Shown here: positions 35,298 to 45,768 of the stretch, one piece after another
Layout of the letters: the number at the start of each line of letters is the position of its first letter
Position numbering within the stretch: the first letter of the stretch is position 1
DNA from: Capniomyces stellatus
Taxonomy: Eukaryota; Kickxellomycota; Harpellomycetes; Harpellales; Legeriomycetaceae
Assembly: GCA_001661515.1 (NCBI GenBank)
Contig: LUVW01000018.1
Coordinates: 330,177-394,176 of the forward strand
Length of the DNA: 64,000 nucleotides
Direction of reading: 5' to 3'
The notes under the pieces: model-generated
Database searches by the model: none
What the model was told of the DNA's origin: nothing
What the model saw: only the letters and a program-made list of their open reading frames with translations
Made by a program: the position numbers and the translations under genes

Positions 35298-36602
35298 TTA
35301 ACACATCTTGTAGTCGCAGGTGCGAGAAACAGTCTGGTTCTTTCCTTGCATTGCATAGGAAATAGAAATATCTAAATCACGTGGATTATCATTATTTGGC
35401 TTGCAGCTGATAGAGCCCTCAATAACATCGCCTTTTGAGATGGTAATGGTGTCTGGGATATAAAACACAGTCTGTTTCCAATGGGTGTACTCTGCTCTAG
35501 GACCAGTGCTGAAATAAATTGGCTTGTGGCAGGGGCTAAACCAAATATCAAACCAAGAGATAAACGCATGGACGTAGTCATCATGCATTCCAGTGATTTT
35601 GAAGGGTACAGTGAACGTCAGGTCCTCCTTTTTGACGGTTTTGATGTCAATTTCTTTAAAAGCACATGTGGTGGCAGTGATTGCTCTAGACTCAACAACA
35701 TCAACCAATGGCTCTTTGAGGGCATCTTCTTTGATGCATGTCATGCTAAAGCCATAGACGTTCTCCCAAAATGATATTTTTTCCTCCTTGTATGCACCAT
35801 CCTCAATACCAGTAATAATCATCGAAGCCTTGTCAGGGAACATCAAACCCTCGGGTTTCAAGTACTTGTCGCGAGCCAAAAGCACGGTGTCCAGCATGCT
35901 CTCGTAAAGCAAAAAGTAGCCCATCCACTCTGAAATTATAATATCTACCTCAGGATATGGAAGCACAACCTCCTCCATCTTTCCTTTTATTAGTGTGATT
36001 CTATCAGCAAAACCATTCTCTTCAACAATGAGTTTGGCTTTATCGATAATATTTGACATATCAACTCCCATAACATGCTTGGCCCCAGCCTGGGCAGCAA
36101 ACATACTAAGAATCCCTGTTCCACATCCTACATCCAATACAATCTTGTCCTTAAACAAATGCTTGTTCTGGACAATAGCATCGCGGTATGAAAGAGTTCT
36201 GACCTTATCCTTCAGCATTTCCTAATAAAAAAAATCAATTCAAGTACAATTTTAATCTCGATCTATTGCAGCAGCCAAATTCCAATCCAAGGTAAACTTT
36301 GATTGAAATGCAGCAGCAAAAATTAGAAAGCTACACAACCATAATGGGGTTTGCAAAAAATAAATAAATTGCATCCTGATGTTTACCTCGTGAATTCCTA
36401 AAACGTAAACAAGGAAAAATACTTGTTAAAATCTTTAAGATAGACTCAAGTAAAGAAACGATATACAATTCTACGACATCTACGTAAATATAAATGTATA
36501 CATACAAAGCAACTTACCAAAATGCGCATAGGAATCAAAATAGTAATCCCTGCTTGTCAATTTTGAAGCATCCTCAACTTCGACAGTGTTATTAGCAGCC
36601 AT
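35298..36602 (-). CDS. HMT1: Type I protein arginine methyltransferase, PRMT1/Hmt1 (3 exons, 339 aa)
   Basis: This enzyme makes asymmetric dimethylarginine on RNA-binding proteins and histone H4, using S-adenosylmethionine. The model joins 36602..36518, an 11-base microexon 36397..36387 and 36221..35298 (1020 bases). Splicing restores YYFDSYAHFGIHEEMLKD, the PRMT1 start signature. The SAM site VLDVGCGTG lies at about 60-68. The double-E loop SEWMGYFLLYESML has its glutamates at about 130 and 139, nine apart as in human PRMT1 (144 and 153). The THW loop AEYTHWKQ is present, and the protein ends DISISYAMQG...YKMC. All catalytic motifs are intact. Confidence 0.96.
36387..36397 (-). other. 11-nt microexon of PRMT1
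   Basis: The 11 bases GAATTCACGAG lie between TTCTAG-type and GTAAAC splice signals in the minus sense. They are required to encode GIHE, which is invariant in PRMT1 proteins. Without them the frame breaks. Confidence 0.9.
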
Positions 36603-37424
36603 TATGTTATATCTCGTTGTGTTATGCTGCGTTGTGTTTTATTTTAAAAGTTCGGTAAAATATATAGCAATATATATGTATATACTTGGATTTTATTTTT
36701 CTGCTTTAGAATTCTCAAGTGTGATACTCGTTAACTTTATACGTTCCAAATTACCACTTGAATCGAAAAATAATATCTCGCTTTTTGTAATTTTAAAGCG
36801 TATTTACTTTTGTTTTACTTTTAAATTCGAAATCGAATTTTTTTTTATTAGTGAGTTTAGTGTACTTATTTTTGACAAAAAATTTTCAAGAAAATTTTCA
36901 TGTTTAACTTTTACCAAACCCGCTCAAACTATTTGGTCAAGTTTAAAACGTTTAAAGTCTCGGTTTTGAACCAACCAATATAATTTGCTCGTCGCTCTTT
37001 TGTATACAAAAACTTCATAATACTGTTTTTTTTTTTCTTTGATTAATCTTTAGCTCGAAAGTTTTTTTTTTTTTTTACAATTTTTTTCAATTTTAATTTT
37101 ATTCCAATATCCGAGAATTTTTTAATTGGACAAATGATTTAAAGGGCAGAGGTGGCTTTATATTACCTTCATTAAGATACAGGTTAAAAATTTGTGTTTT
37201 TTCATGATGCAATTAGCTCTTTATTAAAAAAGGGTTAAACAACAATGATGACCTCCATAAATCAGCTTTGCGTGTGTGTAAAATGAGCAAAGATGTAAAG
37301 CATATTTGCTCCCAGCTAAAACAGAATATTGTTCCATTTATACAGCTCGAGTAGAAAAGATTGTGCTAAAGGGGCTGTGGAATCTTAATACCCGGCTCAA
37401 GTAAGGTAGGGTATTTTGGCTAAA
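36603..37424. other. Spacer between PRMT1 5' end and MOB1 3' end
   Basis: T-rich homopolymer runs around 37028-37090; no gene seen. The interval should hold the PRMT1 promoter. Confidence 0.55.
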
Positions 37425-38473
37425 TCAGACCAAAGATCTTATAATCTCTCGTACAGGGCCAAGCTCTCGTGACTCGACAAATCTAAATCTTGTAACGAAT
37501 AGAATAAAGTGGTGGAAGCTGGTATTCAGCATTGGTTCTAAGCCAAATTTGTTCAACTCTGGATAATGATGGTGGTATAGATGGGAGTACACTCGGAGTA
37601 GTCGCTTGAATATTGTTGGCGCTGTGACTGTTAAAAAATCATTACTGAACTTTGCATCTATTTACATTATCCTTATATCAGAATACTTGCCACTCAATTT
37701 ATGCATATACACAAGCGTGGATGCTTATTAAAACTGGTCATTACCTTCGCTTGTAGGAAAGTGATACTCATCTTCGATGTAGCTATTTACCCACTGCATC
37801 AACAGCTTTATGTATTTGGAAGCAGGCATCCGTGTCGACTTTTTATATTTGTTGTTATCGTTCCATAGGTACTCGTATCTAATAACCCAATATTGTATAG
37901 TTACACAAATGAGCAAAAAAGTATGTCAAACTGCAATTAGAAGCCAATATTTTTTTTTTGTTTTATTACATTCTGTTTTTTTCTATTATGTTTTAATATG
38001 TTTTATTATGTTTTATTATGTTTTATTATGTTCTGTTTTGTTCTGTTCTGCTTTGTTTTCAAGACGGTTAGACAAGCTTTAACTTAAATATGTGCAATTA
38101 CTTTCGTCCTGCAGACATAATCGGACATGTGTGTTCCGTACACAGCTCGGATACTGAAGAGAACAGTAGGTTTGCCTGATTATAAAAATCTACAACTATT
38201 TATTACACATATAAAGCGTGTTCTTAGGGGTACGTTTAGATTAGTTTGCAAGTATGGTCTACTTTATGCATTTTAGAGAATTTACTAACTATAGCAAGCA
38301 ACCCATTCCCTAACATCCTCGCCATCAGGCAGAATCACCGTAGCCTTCAGACATTCCTTTCCTAAAGTCTTCTCTGCATACTCCCTAAGTTGGAAATTTA
38401 GCGACCCGTATTTCTCTTGCGGTTTCTTTGTCTTTACAGCGGGATTAGCGATGATTCTTCCCTCTTGGTTCAT
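37425..38473 (-). CDS. MOB1: MOB1 kinase activator (4 exons, 214 aa)
   Basis: Mob1 binds and activates NDR/LATS-family kinases in mitotic exit/septation or Hippo signalling. The model joins 38473..38290, 38195..38102, 37878..37745 and 37657..37425 (645 bases). It contains LREYAEKTLG, ILPDGEDVREWVA, VDFYNQANLL, the zinc-ligand cysteines in LCTEHTCPIMSAG, RKYEYLW, and the zinc-ligand histidines in RVYSHLYHHHY. The last block, LNTSFHHFILFV, is typical. The pair LCTExxCPxMSAG and YEYLW identifies the MOB1 rather than MOB2 subfamily. The ATG at 38473 gives a normal length. Splice-like sites further upstream (near 38510 and 38740) suggest either a 5' UTR intron or extra N-terminal residues. Confidence 0.93.
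37985..38030. repeat. TTTTATTATG tandem repeat in MOB1 intron
   Basis: Four to five copies of a 10-11 base unit TATGTTTTAT lie in the second intron of MOB1, followed by TTCTGTTTTG variants. Confidence 0.85.
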
Positions 38474-39518
38474 ATCAAAGTTGTTTCCAAACCAGAGTCG
38501 AGGCTAAGATTGTAATATTAAAGGTAATTAATCAGATATTAGCAACTAGCAGTTGGATTATACTGAATTTCTAAAGAGTGTAATAGCAACATTGGCATTA
38601 AGAACAGAGAGCAGAATATTTTTATTACAAGAAAAATGTGTGATTTATATTGTTGTTTTTAATATTTATCAGCATTTTTAGTGCTGAGGTTTGGTTAATA
38701 GTATTTTTGCAAACAGGCTATTAATGGCACGCAATCAAATACTAACCAGAATCTTGCTCAGCTCAAACAACTGCTGTCTCAAGCCCTAGATTTATAAACG
38801 CTAAAGGCAACTGTAGCAAGTTATTTAGTTCTGACCAAATAATTTGGCATTAAAACAATGCAAAAGTGCGGGTTCAATTGTTTTCAATTGTTGTGGTTTG
38901 CACTTCAATTAAATATATCTTAGTCGTGCACATAATCGCCATACAACATTACATTTCCAACACAACAGTAATGTATGCACGCCAAGCCATTTGGGCACAA
39001 CAACGCCTAACCCCACCTTCCGCTACTCTCCCTCCCCTCCCCGCTTCATTACCAATATTCAGAGCTCGGTAATGAGGGGATGTATGGCTTTACATCTAAT
39101 CATATCCACTAGTTGCATATCTCTTAGTAGGTATAGCTTTCCTACAGCCATACTGTTTTGATCTAATGCTTTGTTTGAACAGTTGGATTCAAAAGTGTGT
39201 TTATCTTACTCGATGCTGGGTATTAATTTATCGCGTTGTTGATATTTAAAGTTTAAATGATTGGCTACAAGTCATGATCTAAATGCTTAAAGGCAATTAA
39301 AGTTGGAAAAAAAAAACTGAGTATACAAACAAATGGTCTATTTGATAAAAGGGTAGAGATATAGGCTACTATTATTTATTTGTTGGAATAAAGACTTGGT
39401 TTAAAAGTGACACTTGGGAATAAACTGTATTTGATCTTTTATTCAACAACATTGACGTTGAGAGTATGAAATAATCTCCAGTAAAAAAAAAGATATAGGA
39501 AACATCACTAAACTGACA
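38474..39518. other. Intergenic, MOB1/CLPB upstream region
   Basis: Divergent promoter interval. It includes a possible 5' exon of MOB1 around 38480-38790 and a C-rich tract near 39010-39050. No separate gene is supported. Confidence 0.5.
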
Positions 39519-42421
39519 ATGAACAGCAAATTGACTCGAATAGTCTGTAAAGGACCCACCTTATCCTATCTTCAAAATATAAGCACAAGTAGATTATTAA
39601 TTCACAACAACCCGCCTTTTCATAGAAACGCCAAAAGCACACATATATTTTATTCGAATTGCACAAAAAAGGCAAGAACGAAGCACGACGAATATATACA
39701 CCAACGGTACATATCCCTTGACAAGACAAAACGCAAAAATGGTGGCAGAGAAGGAATATTCTACAAGATTCTGCTCTTTTCTGGATTTTCATTCCTAATT
39801 GCGAATTTACACACTCTTAGCAAAGATCCGCATCAGAATAAGGGCACAATCAAAAGAAAAGGTATAGGGCATTGACAACATACATACACAACCCTTACTA
39901 TCACTCGATATACGCTTGTGTATATATCTATATATATTATAGATATACAATCACAAACATTTATTTAAGTTCATATTAGGAAGCAATTAATTAACAAATT
40001 AAAATTCGGTATTAATTTAGCAAACGTGAGAGAGATCTGTACAGTAGTGCTTAATAACGACATCCATGCTTTAGATGCGTTGATGAAAAAGTACCCCGAC
40101 ACCGACTTGAATGATAAACACCCCCTAGGCTGGACAGCACTGCTAGTAGCTACCGCCAATGGGAATATTGAGATGGTTGAAAGGTTGTTAGAGTATGGAG
40201 CCAATGCAAACAATGTAGACGAATTTAAAGTTTCCTTGGGTAAAAACGATATTTGGGAGATCCAAGAGAGGTTTATTCAGAGAGAGAGAGAGTTTAGTTC
40301 TAGGATATATCCAAGTGCGCCAACACTTGGATTTACTGTAAGTATATAGAGTACATAGAGTACATAGAGTGTGTAGAGTGTTGGATTGTATTTTGATTAA
40401 AAAAGTGAATATAACATTTTCAATTATGTATTGATATAGCCGTTGCACTATGCGTGTGTCAGCGAGAACTGTGAAATTATAAAGTTACTAATCGATTCAG
40501 GTGCAGACCCTAGCATATTGGATGAGGCTGGAAACCCACCGGGTTACTATATAGACAAACACAGCGCTAACTATGAAAGTATATCAAGAATGTTGGAAGG
40601 TATGGTTTGGTCCTGTAAATGTGATATAGTAACTGTCTTTAATTTTTGATTTGTTTTGGGTGTTCTCGCGCTTTTTTTCTAATTAGTAAATATTTTACAG
40701 CGTTTACGTCTATTCTTTATATATGTGCTACTTATTAGATTCTGCGGCAGCGATTAATGAAGAGATTGAAAGAAAAAACAAGGAGCTTCGAAAAAAATGT
40801 AATACCGCACACTATATAAGGCAATGTGATGCTTTATCAATATAATATTGAATATTAAAGCTAACTCAATTTGGGGTTCCTTGGTTTTATAGATCCACTA
40901 GAACAGCGGCTGGAATCTGTTATTGTTGGGCAAAAGGCTCCAATTGACGCTGTCTCCTCTGCGATTAGACGTAAAGAGAATGGGTGGAATGAAGAGGATC
41001 GACCTTTAGTTTTTTTGTTTTTAGGGTCCTCGGGCGTTGGTAAAACAGAGCTCGCAAAGCAGGTGGCAAATTACTTTCAGTTGGGCAACGATTCGTTTAT
41101 CAGAATCGACATGTCCGAGTTCCAAACAAAGCATGAAGTTTCTAAATTCATTGGCTCTCCGCCAGGATATGTGGTAGGTTGACCAGATATAACGAAAAGT
41201 ATTGCTTTGGATTGGAAAGCTAAACCGAGTCGCACAAACCGAATACAATAAAACATTTCTCCTCTCTTTTTTAGGGACACGATGATGGTGGCCAACTAAC
41301 TGAAAGGCTTAGAAAGTGTCCAAACGCCGTGGTTTTGCTTGATGAGGTCGAGAAAGCTCACCCAGATGTCTTGAATATAATGCTTCAAGTTTTTGACGAA
41401 GGCCATTTGACTGATGGAAAGGTAGGTTTTTTGTGTTTAATTTCCCGGACGTTAGATGTCATTTTGGAATATATACTCTGTCGTGATTTACGTTTACAGT
41501 TACCCGAATTGGCTTTACCTACCTTTTTATCATGACTATATTCGGGTCGGGTTTACTGAACACCTTGAAAGCTGGTACCAAATTGCTAATTTGGCCTATC
41601 ATGGTTGCTACCTACTCTAAAGCTAGACATTGGGGTTCTGTAAAAGCGGTGTTTCTTTTTTGAACACTTGAACGCATAGTCCCAGTTTGCAAAGTTTACT
41701 CGACAAAGCTTCAAGGCTGGGCTTACAATAAAAAATAAAAATAAAAATAAAAATAAAAATTCAAGGTCGAGTTCTTAGGAACCAAGTCGTATGTTGATTC
41801 GCTTTCTACAACCGACTTTACTTGTGCGTATAGGGTGATACGGTGGATTGTAAAGATGCTATTTTTATTATGACGTCGAATTTGGCCCAGACTGAGATAG
41901 CACAACAGTCCGAGCTGCTGAGAAGCGAGGCTGACAAAAGAAAATTTTCTTTTTCGACTGGGAACGAGCACGACTCGCCGCAAAGCAACTTTATAAACCA
42001 TACCATCTACCCTATTCTTCGAAGCCACTTTAGAAGAGATGAATTTTTGGGACGCATAACAGAGATTCTTTATTTTTTGCCATTCAACAAACAGGAGCTT
42101 TACTTGATAGCCGAAAGAGAGATGAGTAAATGGGCGTCTAAAGCGTTTGAGAGACACGAGATCAAACTCACGTGGTCCAATGACGCGTTGAAGCTGGTTG
42201 TTGAGCTTGGGTATAACGTGCATTATGGAGCAAGGTCAATAAAACACGAAATCGATCGCAGTATCATCAATCAAATCGCCAAAGCGCATGAATATGACGA
42301 AATAGGACGCGGGTCTTCCATTCATATATTTACAAAAAAAGATAAAGTACAACTAGCTTTTCAGAACCCCAGCCCAAAAAAACCTAAAGTTCTGGCCGAT
42401 TTGCTCAGCTTTTCAAAGTAG
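39519..42421 (+). CDS. CLPB: Mitochondrial ankyrin-ClpB AAA+ disaggregase, Skd3/CLPB type (7 exons, 631 aa)
   Basis: Human CLPB (Skd3) is an ATP-driven disaggregase of the mitochondrial intermembrane space. Exons are 39519..39861, 40021..40337, 40440..40599, 40739..40798, 40893..41173, 41275..41421 and 41834..42421 (1896 bases, all phases match). The N-terminus is basic and acid-poor, with a hydrophobic stretch at 80-98 where the human protein has its PARL-processed segment. Ankyrin repeats follow ([21 protein letters not shown] and [18 protein letters not shown]). The single AAA+ module has [13 protein letters not shown], Walker A GSSGVGKT (338-345), Walker [16 protein letters not shown] (DE at 410-411), sensor 1 [18 protein letters not shown] and [15 protein letters not shown]. 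Fungal Hsp78 instead has two AAA+ modules and no ankyrins. It is shorter than human CLPB (707) because of fewer ankyrins. Confidence 0.95.
41727..41760. repeat. (AAAAAT)n in CLPB intron 6
   Basis: About five AAAAAT units lie inside the longest intron of the gene (412 bases, versus 94-159 for the others). Confidence 0.85.
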
Positions 42422-45400
42422 TCCACTACGTCTATACAATGCCAACAAGCTATGTTTGTGCTGTTTGTGGTTTTTCTGTTGTTTATGCCTTTTCTTTATT
42501 TTCATTCTGACCTTTTGACGGCAATAACAGGGTTGTTGGGTTTAACTAGCCAATACCCTAACAATGATATTCTAAAATCGTACCAGTAAAAAGCAGTATC
42601 GCCTTTTATGCCTCGCATATTAGAGACGCATTGTTCGGCTCTTTCTATATCCATCTTTTGGTATTGGGACTATGTTTAACTACAGAAGATTTTATTTAGT
42701 GTGTCAGTATAAAGCTGGTAACAATGAAAAAGTAGCTACACTGCCAAAATAAGCTAATCTGTTAGTTTTGTTGACTTTTGTTGAGTTGAGATAGGGCATG
42801 GTTGCTGGAGTTTATTTTTGTTGTTTTGCTGTCTTCTGTTTTAACCTTAGCAGACAAATTTGTGCATTAAAATCTTGTTGTTTTCCGTTACTGCGATTAA
42901 ACAGAGCTTTGACAGTGTTCTGGTTTCCATTTGATTCTAACAATTTCTGTTGATACTATTGCCATTTTCAGCATTGTTTTTTTCAATAAGATTAATTGAC
43001 AGCTAAACCTATCAAACTAATTAAAAGTTACACCATCTATTACAATTTAAAATAAAAAAACCCCAAACATCGTTATTTATTGTAATTAAAGATTAAGCTT
43101 GCTATTTGGTTACTACTTGGCTGCTATTTTGCATAATTTAACGCCTTTCAAACAGATTTCCGCTAAAGGCATGCCATGTCTGAGATATTACCTAATCTCA
43201 ACGCTTTATGTGTTCTATTTCCAATTTGTTATAAACAAAACCGGACTTCTAAAAATACGCTCTTGTTTTGAAAGAGATGTCAGTATTTAACATTAATTGG
43301 ACGCATGTAATGATGCTTGTGATCCTGTGTCTGTTGTACAGATCTACTTTGTTACTTGCTATGTGACTGCTTGGCTTGAAACTGTCCATCATTGGTTCAG
43401 AACACTTTCTACTTGTGCTTGGTCTATTTATATTTTGTTGAATCTCGCAAAAGGTACAAGCAATAGCAACAGTAATAGTAGCAATATTGATCTGTTTTGT
43501 TTGCTCGAGTTCTTTATTCCTATGTCAAAGTCAGCCAAGGTGGCTCGATCTAAAAAGCGTTCAAATACATGGCTAATTACATATAAAACATGCCTGTACA
43601 CTAACTGATGCTTAATTAGGCAGTGATGCATGAAAAAGCGTCGGGTCTGTATGCACATGGCTTAGGAAAGTCAGAGCTAGCAAATGCTAACCATCTCTTT
43701 AAAGTGGTGTGTCCATATTTCACATTGTTCACGAAAAAAAAAAGATGCCAAAATGATCAAATCGATACGATAATTAGCAAGCACTTGCAAAAAAAAAAAA
43801 TGCTTTGCGATAATAGCTTTATTTCCTTCATTTTCAATTAAGAATACTATTTTATAGCGAAGATTCACTTGGGATTTTGCAATGTTAAATGTTGCTTACT
43901 ACTTGGTACTTGCTTACCGCTTACTACTAACTCTTTAAAAGAACTATTTTCTTCGAATAGCTTTATCTCACTGGGTGTTATTTTCTCTATATATTAGAGA
44001 GAGAGAGAAAAAAGTCTCGGATATGGGTATAATTGGACTAAACTGAACTGAATAAATAACAACATTAATCCACATTCTTTAGACTGAGTAGTGTTTTATA
44101 GGTGAAACAGTTTCGACTTTATCATACATTTACGTTGATCAACTTGGAAAAAAAAAAGTTTAAAACAAATTCCAAGCAAATGATTGATTTGAAGTGAAGT
44201 CAATGTCCTGGTTTTAGCTCAATTTTGCGAATAATAAAATGTGTTGGCTTAGTCTGGCTTGGTTCGACCTTTTCTTTTTCTTTTTCTATTTCCATTTCCA
44301 TTTCTTTTCTTATTTTAACGTATAATTTAGGTTTTAAAGTTAAAAGAAGGCGAAACTTTTATATTGAGAATGATGTAAACCAAAACCTTTAAATCTCTAA
44401 TTGTTTAATTCTTTTTAACCGTTTTAGCAATTTCGATGATTTCTGCTGAAATGAGAATTTTAGGTGTGCTAATTTTAAGGCAGTTGTCTTTTAAATGGTT
44501 AGATGATAAAAGAAATTTTTTGAGTAAATAAAACATAGCAAATTACTAGGCCAGTAATTAAATCATAAAACAGGTGCGCTAAGTAATAGGAACTAGCTAA
44601 TTTATATAGCTGCTATATTTGTAATTTAAATTGTTTATTACTTCAAACAACCAACTAGACAGTTTACTATTTGCTCAAGCCAAACACAAGGAGGCTTAAA
44701 CGATAACAAATTAAAGAGCACGAGCTGATGATTCAAATGAACAAATATTATTCTATCTTCCGCAAATGGTTCAATAAACAAAGTAAAATTAGCGGGCTTT
44801 AGTAATGTTAAAGATATTGCTTAATGGTTGATAAAGGCAAATCCACAACTCACTTTGCTATATTCTATCTCAAAGTCCCAAACTCCACCAGTTAAAAGGC
44901 TCTTTTACTACGGAAGGTGAGAATAATCAACACTACGTCTGTTTATGATTGATGTGATTCATGTCAAAAAGCAATACTTTGTTTTTAGAATAATATAGTT
45001 GCACACACTTTAACCTTTCAGTTTTCTGATTCATATTTTTTTTTTGAAGTAGAAGCTTTACGGTTTTGGGGGGTTTTTTTAGTTTTTAGTTTTTGATTTT
45101 TTTTTTTTTTAGTCTACTTGATGGCTGATGTTTAAACTGTTCTCAAGTGGTTTCTGGTATTTGGTAATTTTTAAATTCAATCAATATATTGTGATAACAG
45201 GCTCGCAAAATAAAATAAAACAGTACTTTATCCTTTTCTTTCCCGCCCACCCCAATAAACTGCACCAAGTCAAGTTATTAACAACCGTATAACCTCTTGT
45301 TAGTATATTGACCCGAACCCTTCCTATTGACGATATATACAGACAAACATATATACTAACGACAACTTTTACTAAATTTACAAAGCTACTTTACGACACT

Positions 45401-45768
45401 TTTGTTTTAACGCATACAACCCTTTTGACGCCTTATTCCTTTTGGAAACACAACAACAACTGTACAAGACAGATACAGACGCTTGAAGTACCAGACTATT
45501 TATGGTTTTTTATCTGTACCGATATTTTGGCAGACTAGCAACTTTAAAACGTATAAGCATACACAACAACCCGTCTGTGCTACACTACAACAGCTATTAA
45601 AAGGCATTAGCCAAACTTGCAGCTACACGACGCAATTTACTCTGTTCAGTTTATTGAACAATTTATAATAAATACACACACATTATCATTATTTTTAAAA
45701 AAAAAGTATCTTACAAGCAACCAGGATCAAATAACCAGAACCCTAAGGGAAAAACAATAATAAGAAAG
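42422..45768. other. 3.3 kb gene-free region
   Basis: This AT-rich stretch lies between two plus-strand genes. It has a short GA repeat near 43999, TTTC/TTCC runs near 44270 and T-runs near 45050-45110. The small open frames lack protein character, and I find no exon with good splice signals. The last 500 bases lead into the orphan gene. Confidence 0.5.

Noticed and set aside
37628..37645. 18-nt intron in MOB1
   Set aside because: Too short to splice. Reading through it gives DAKFSNDFLTVTAPTIF, which aligns with the conserved MOB1 segment, so it is coding.
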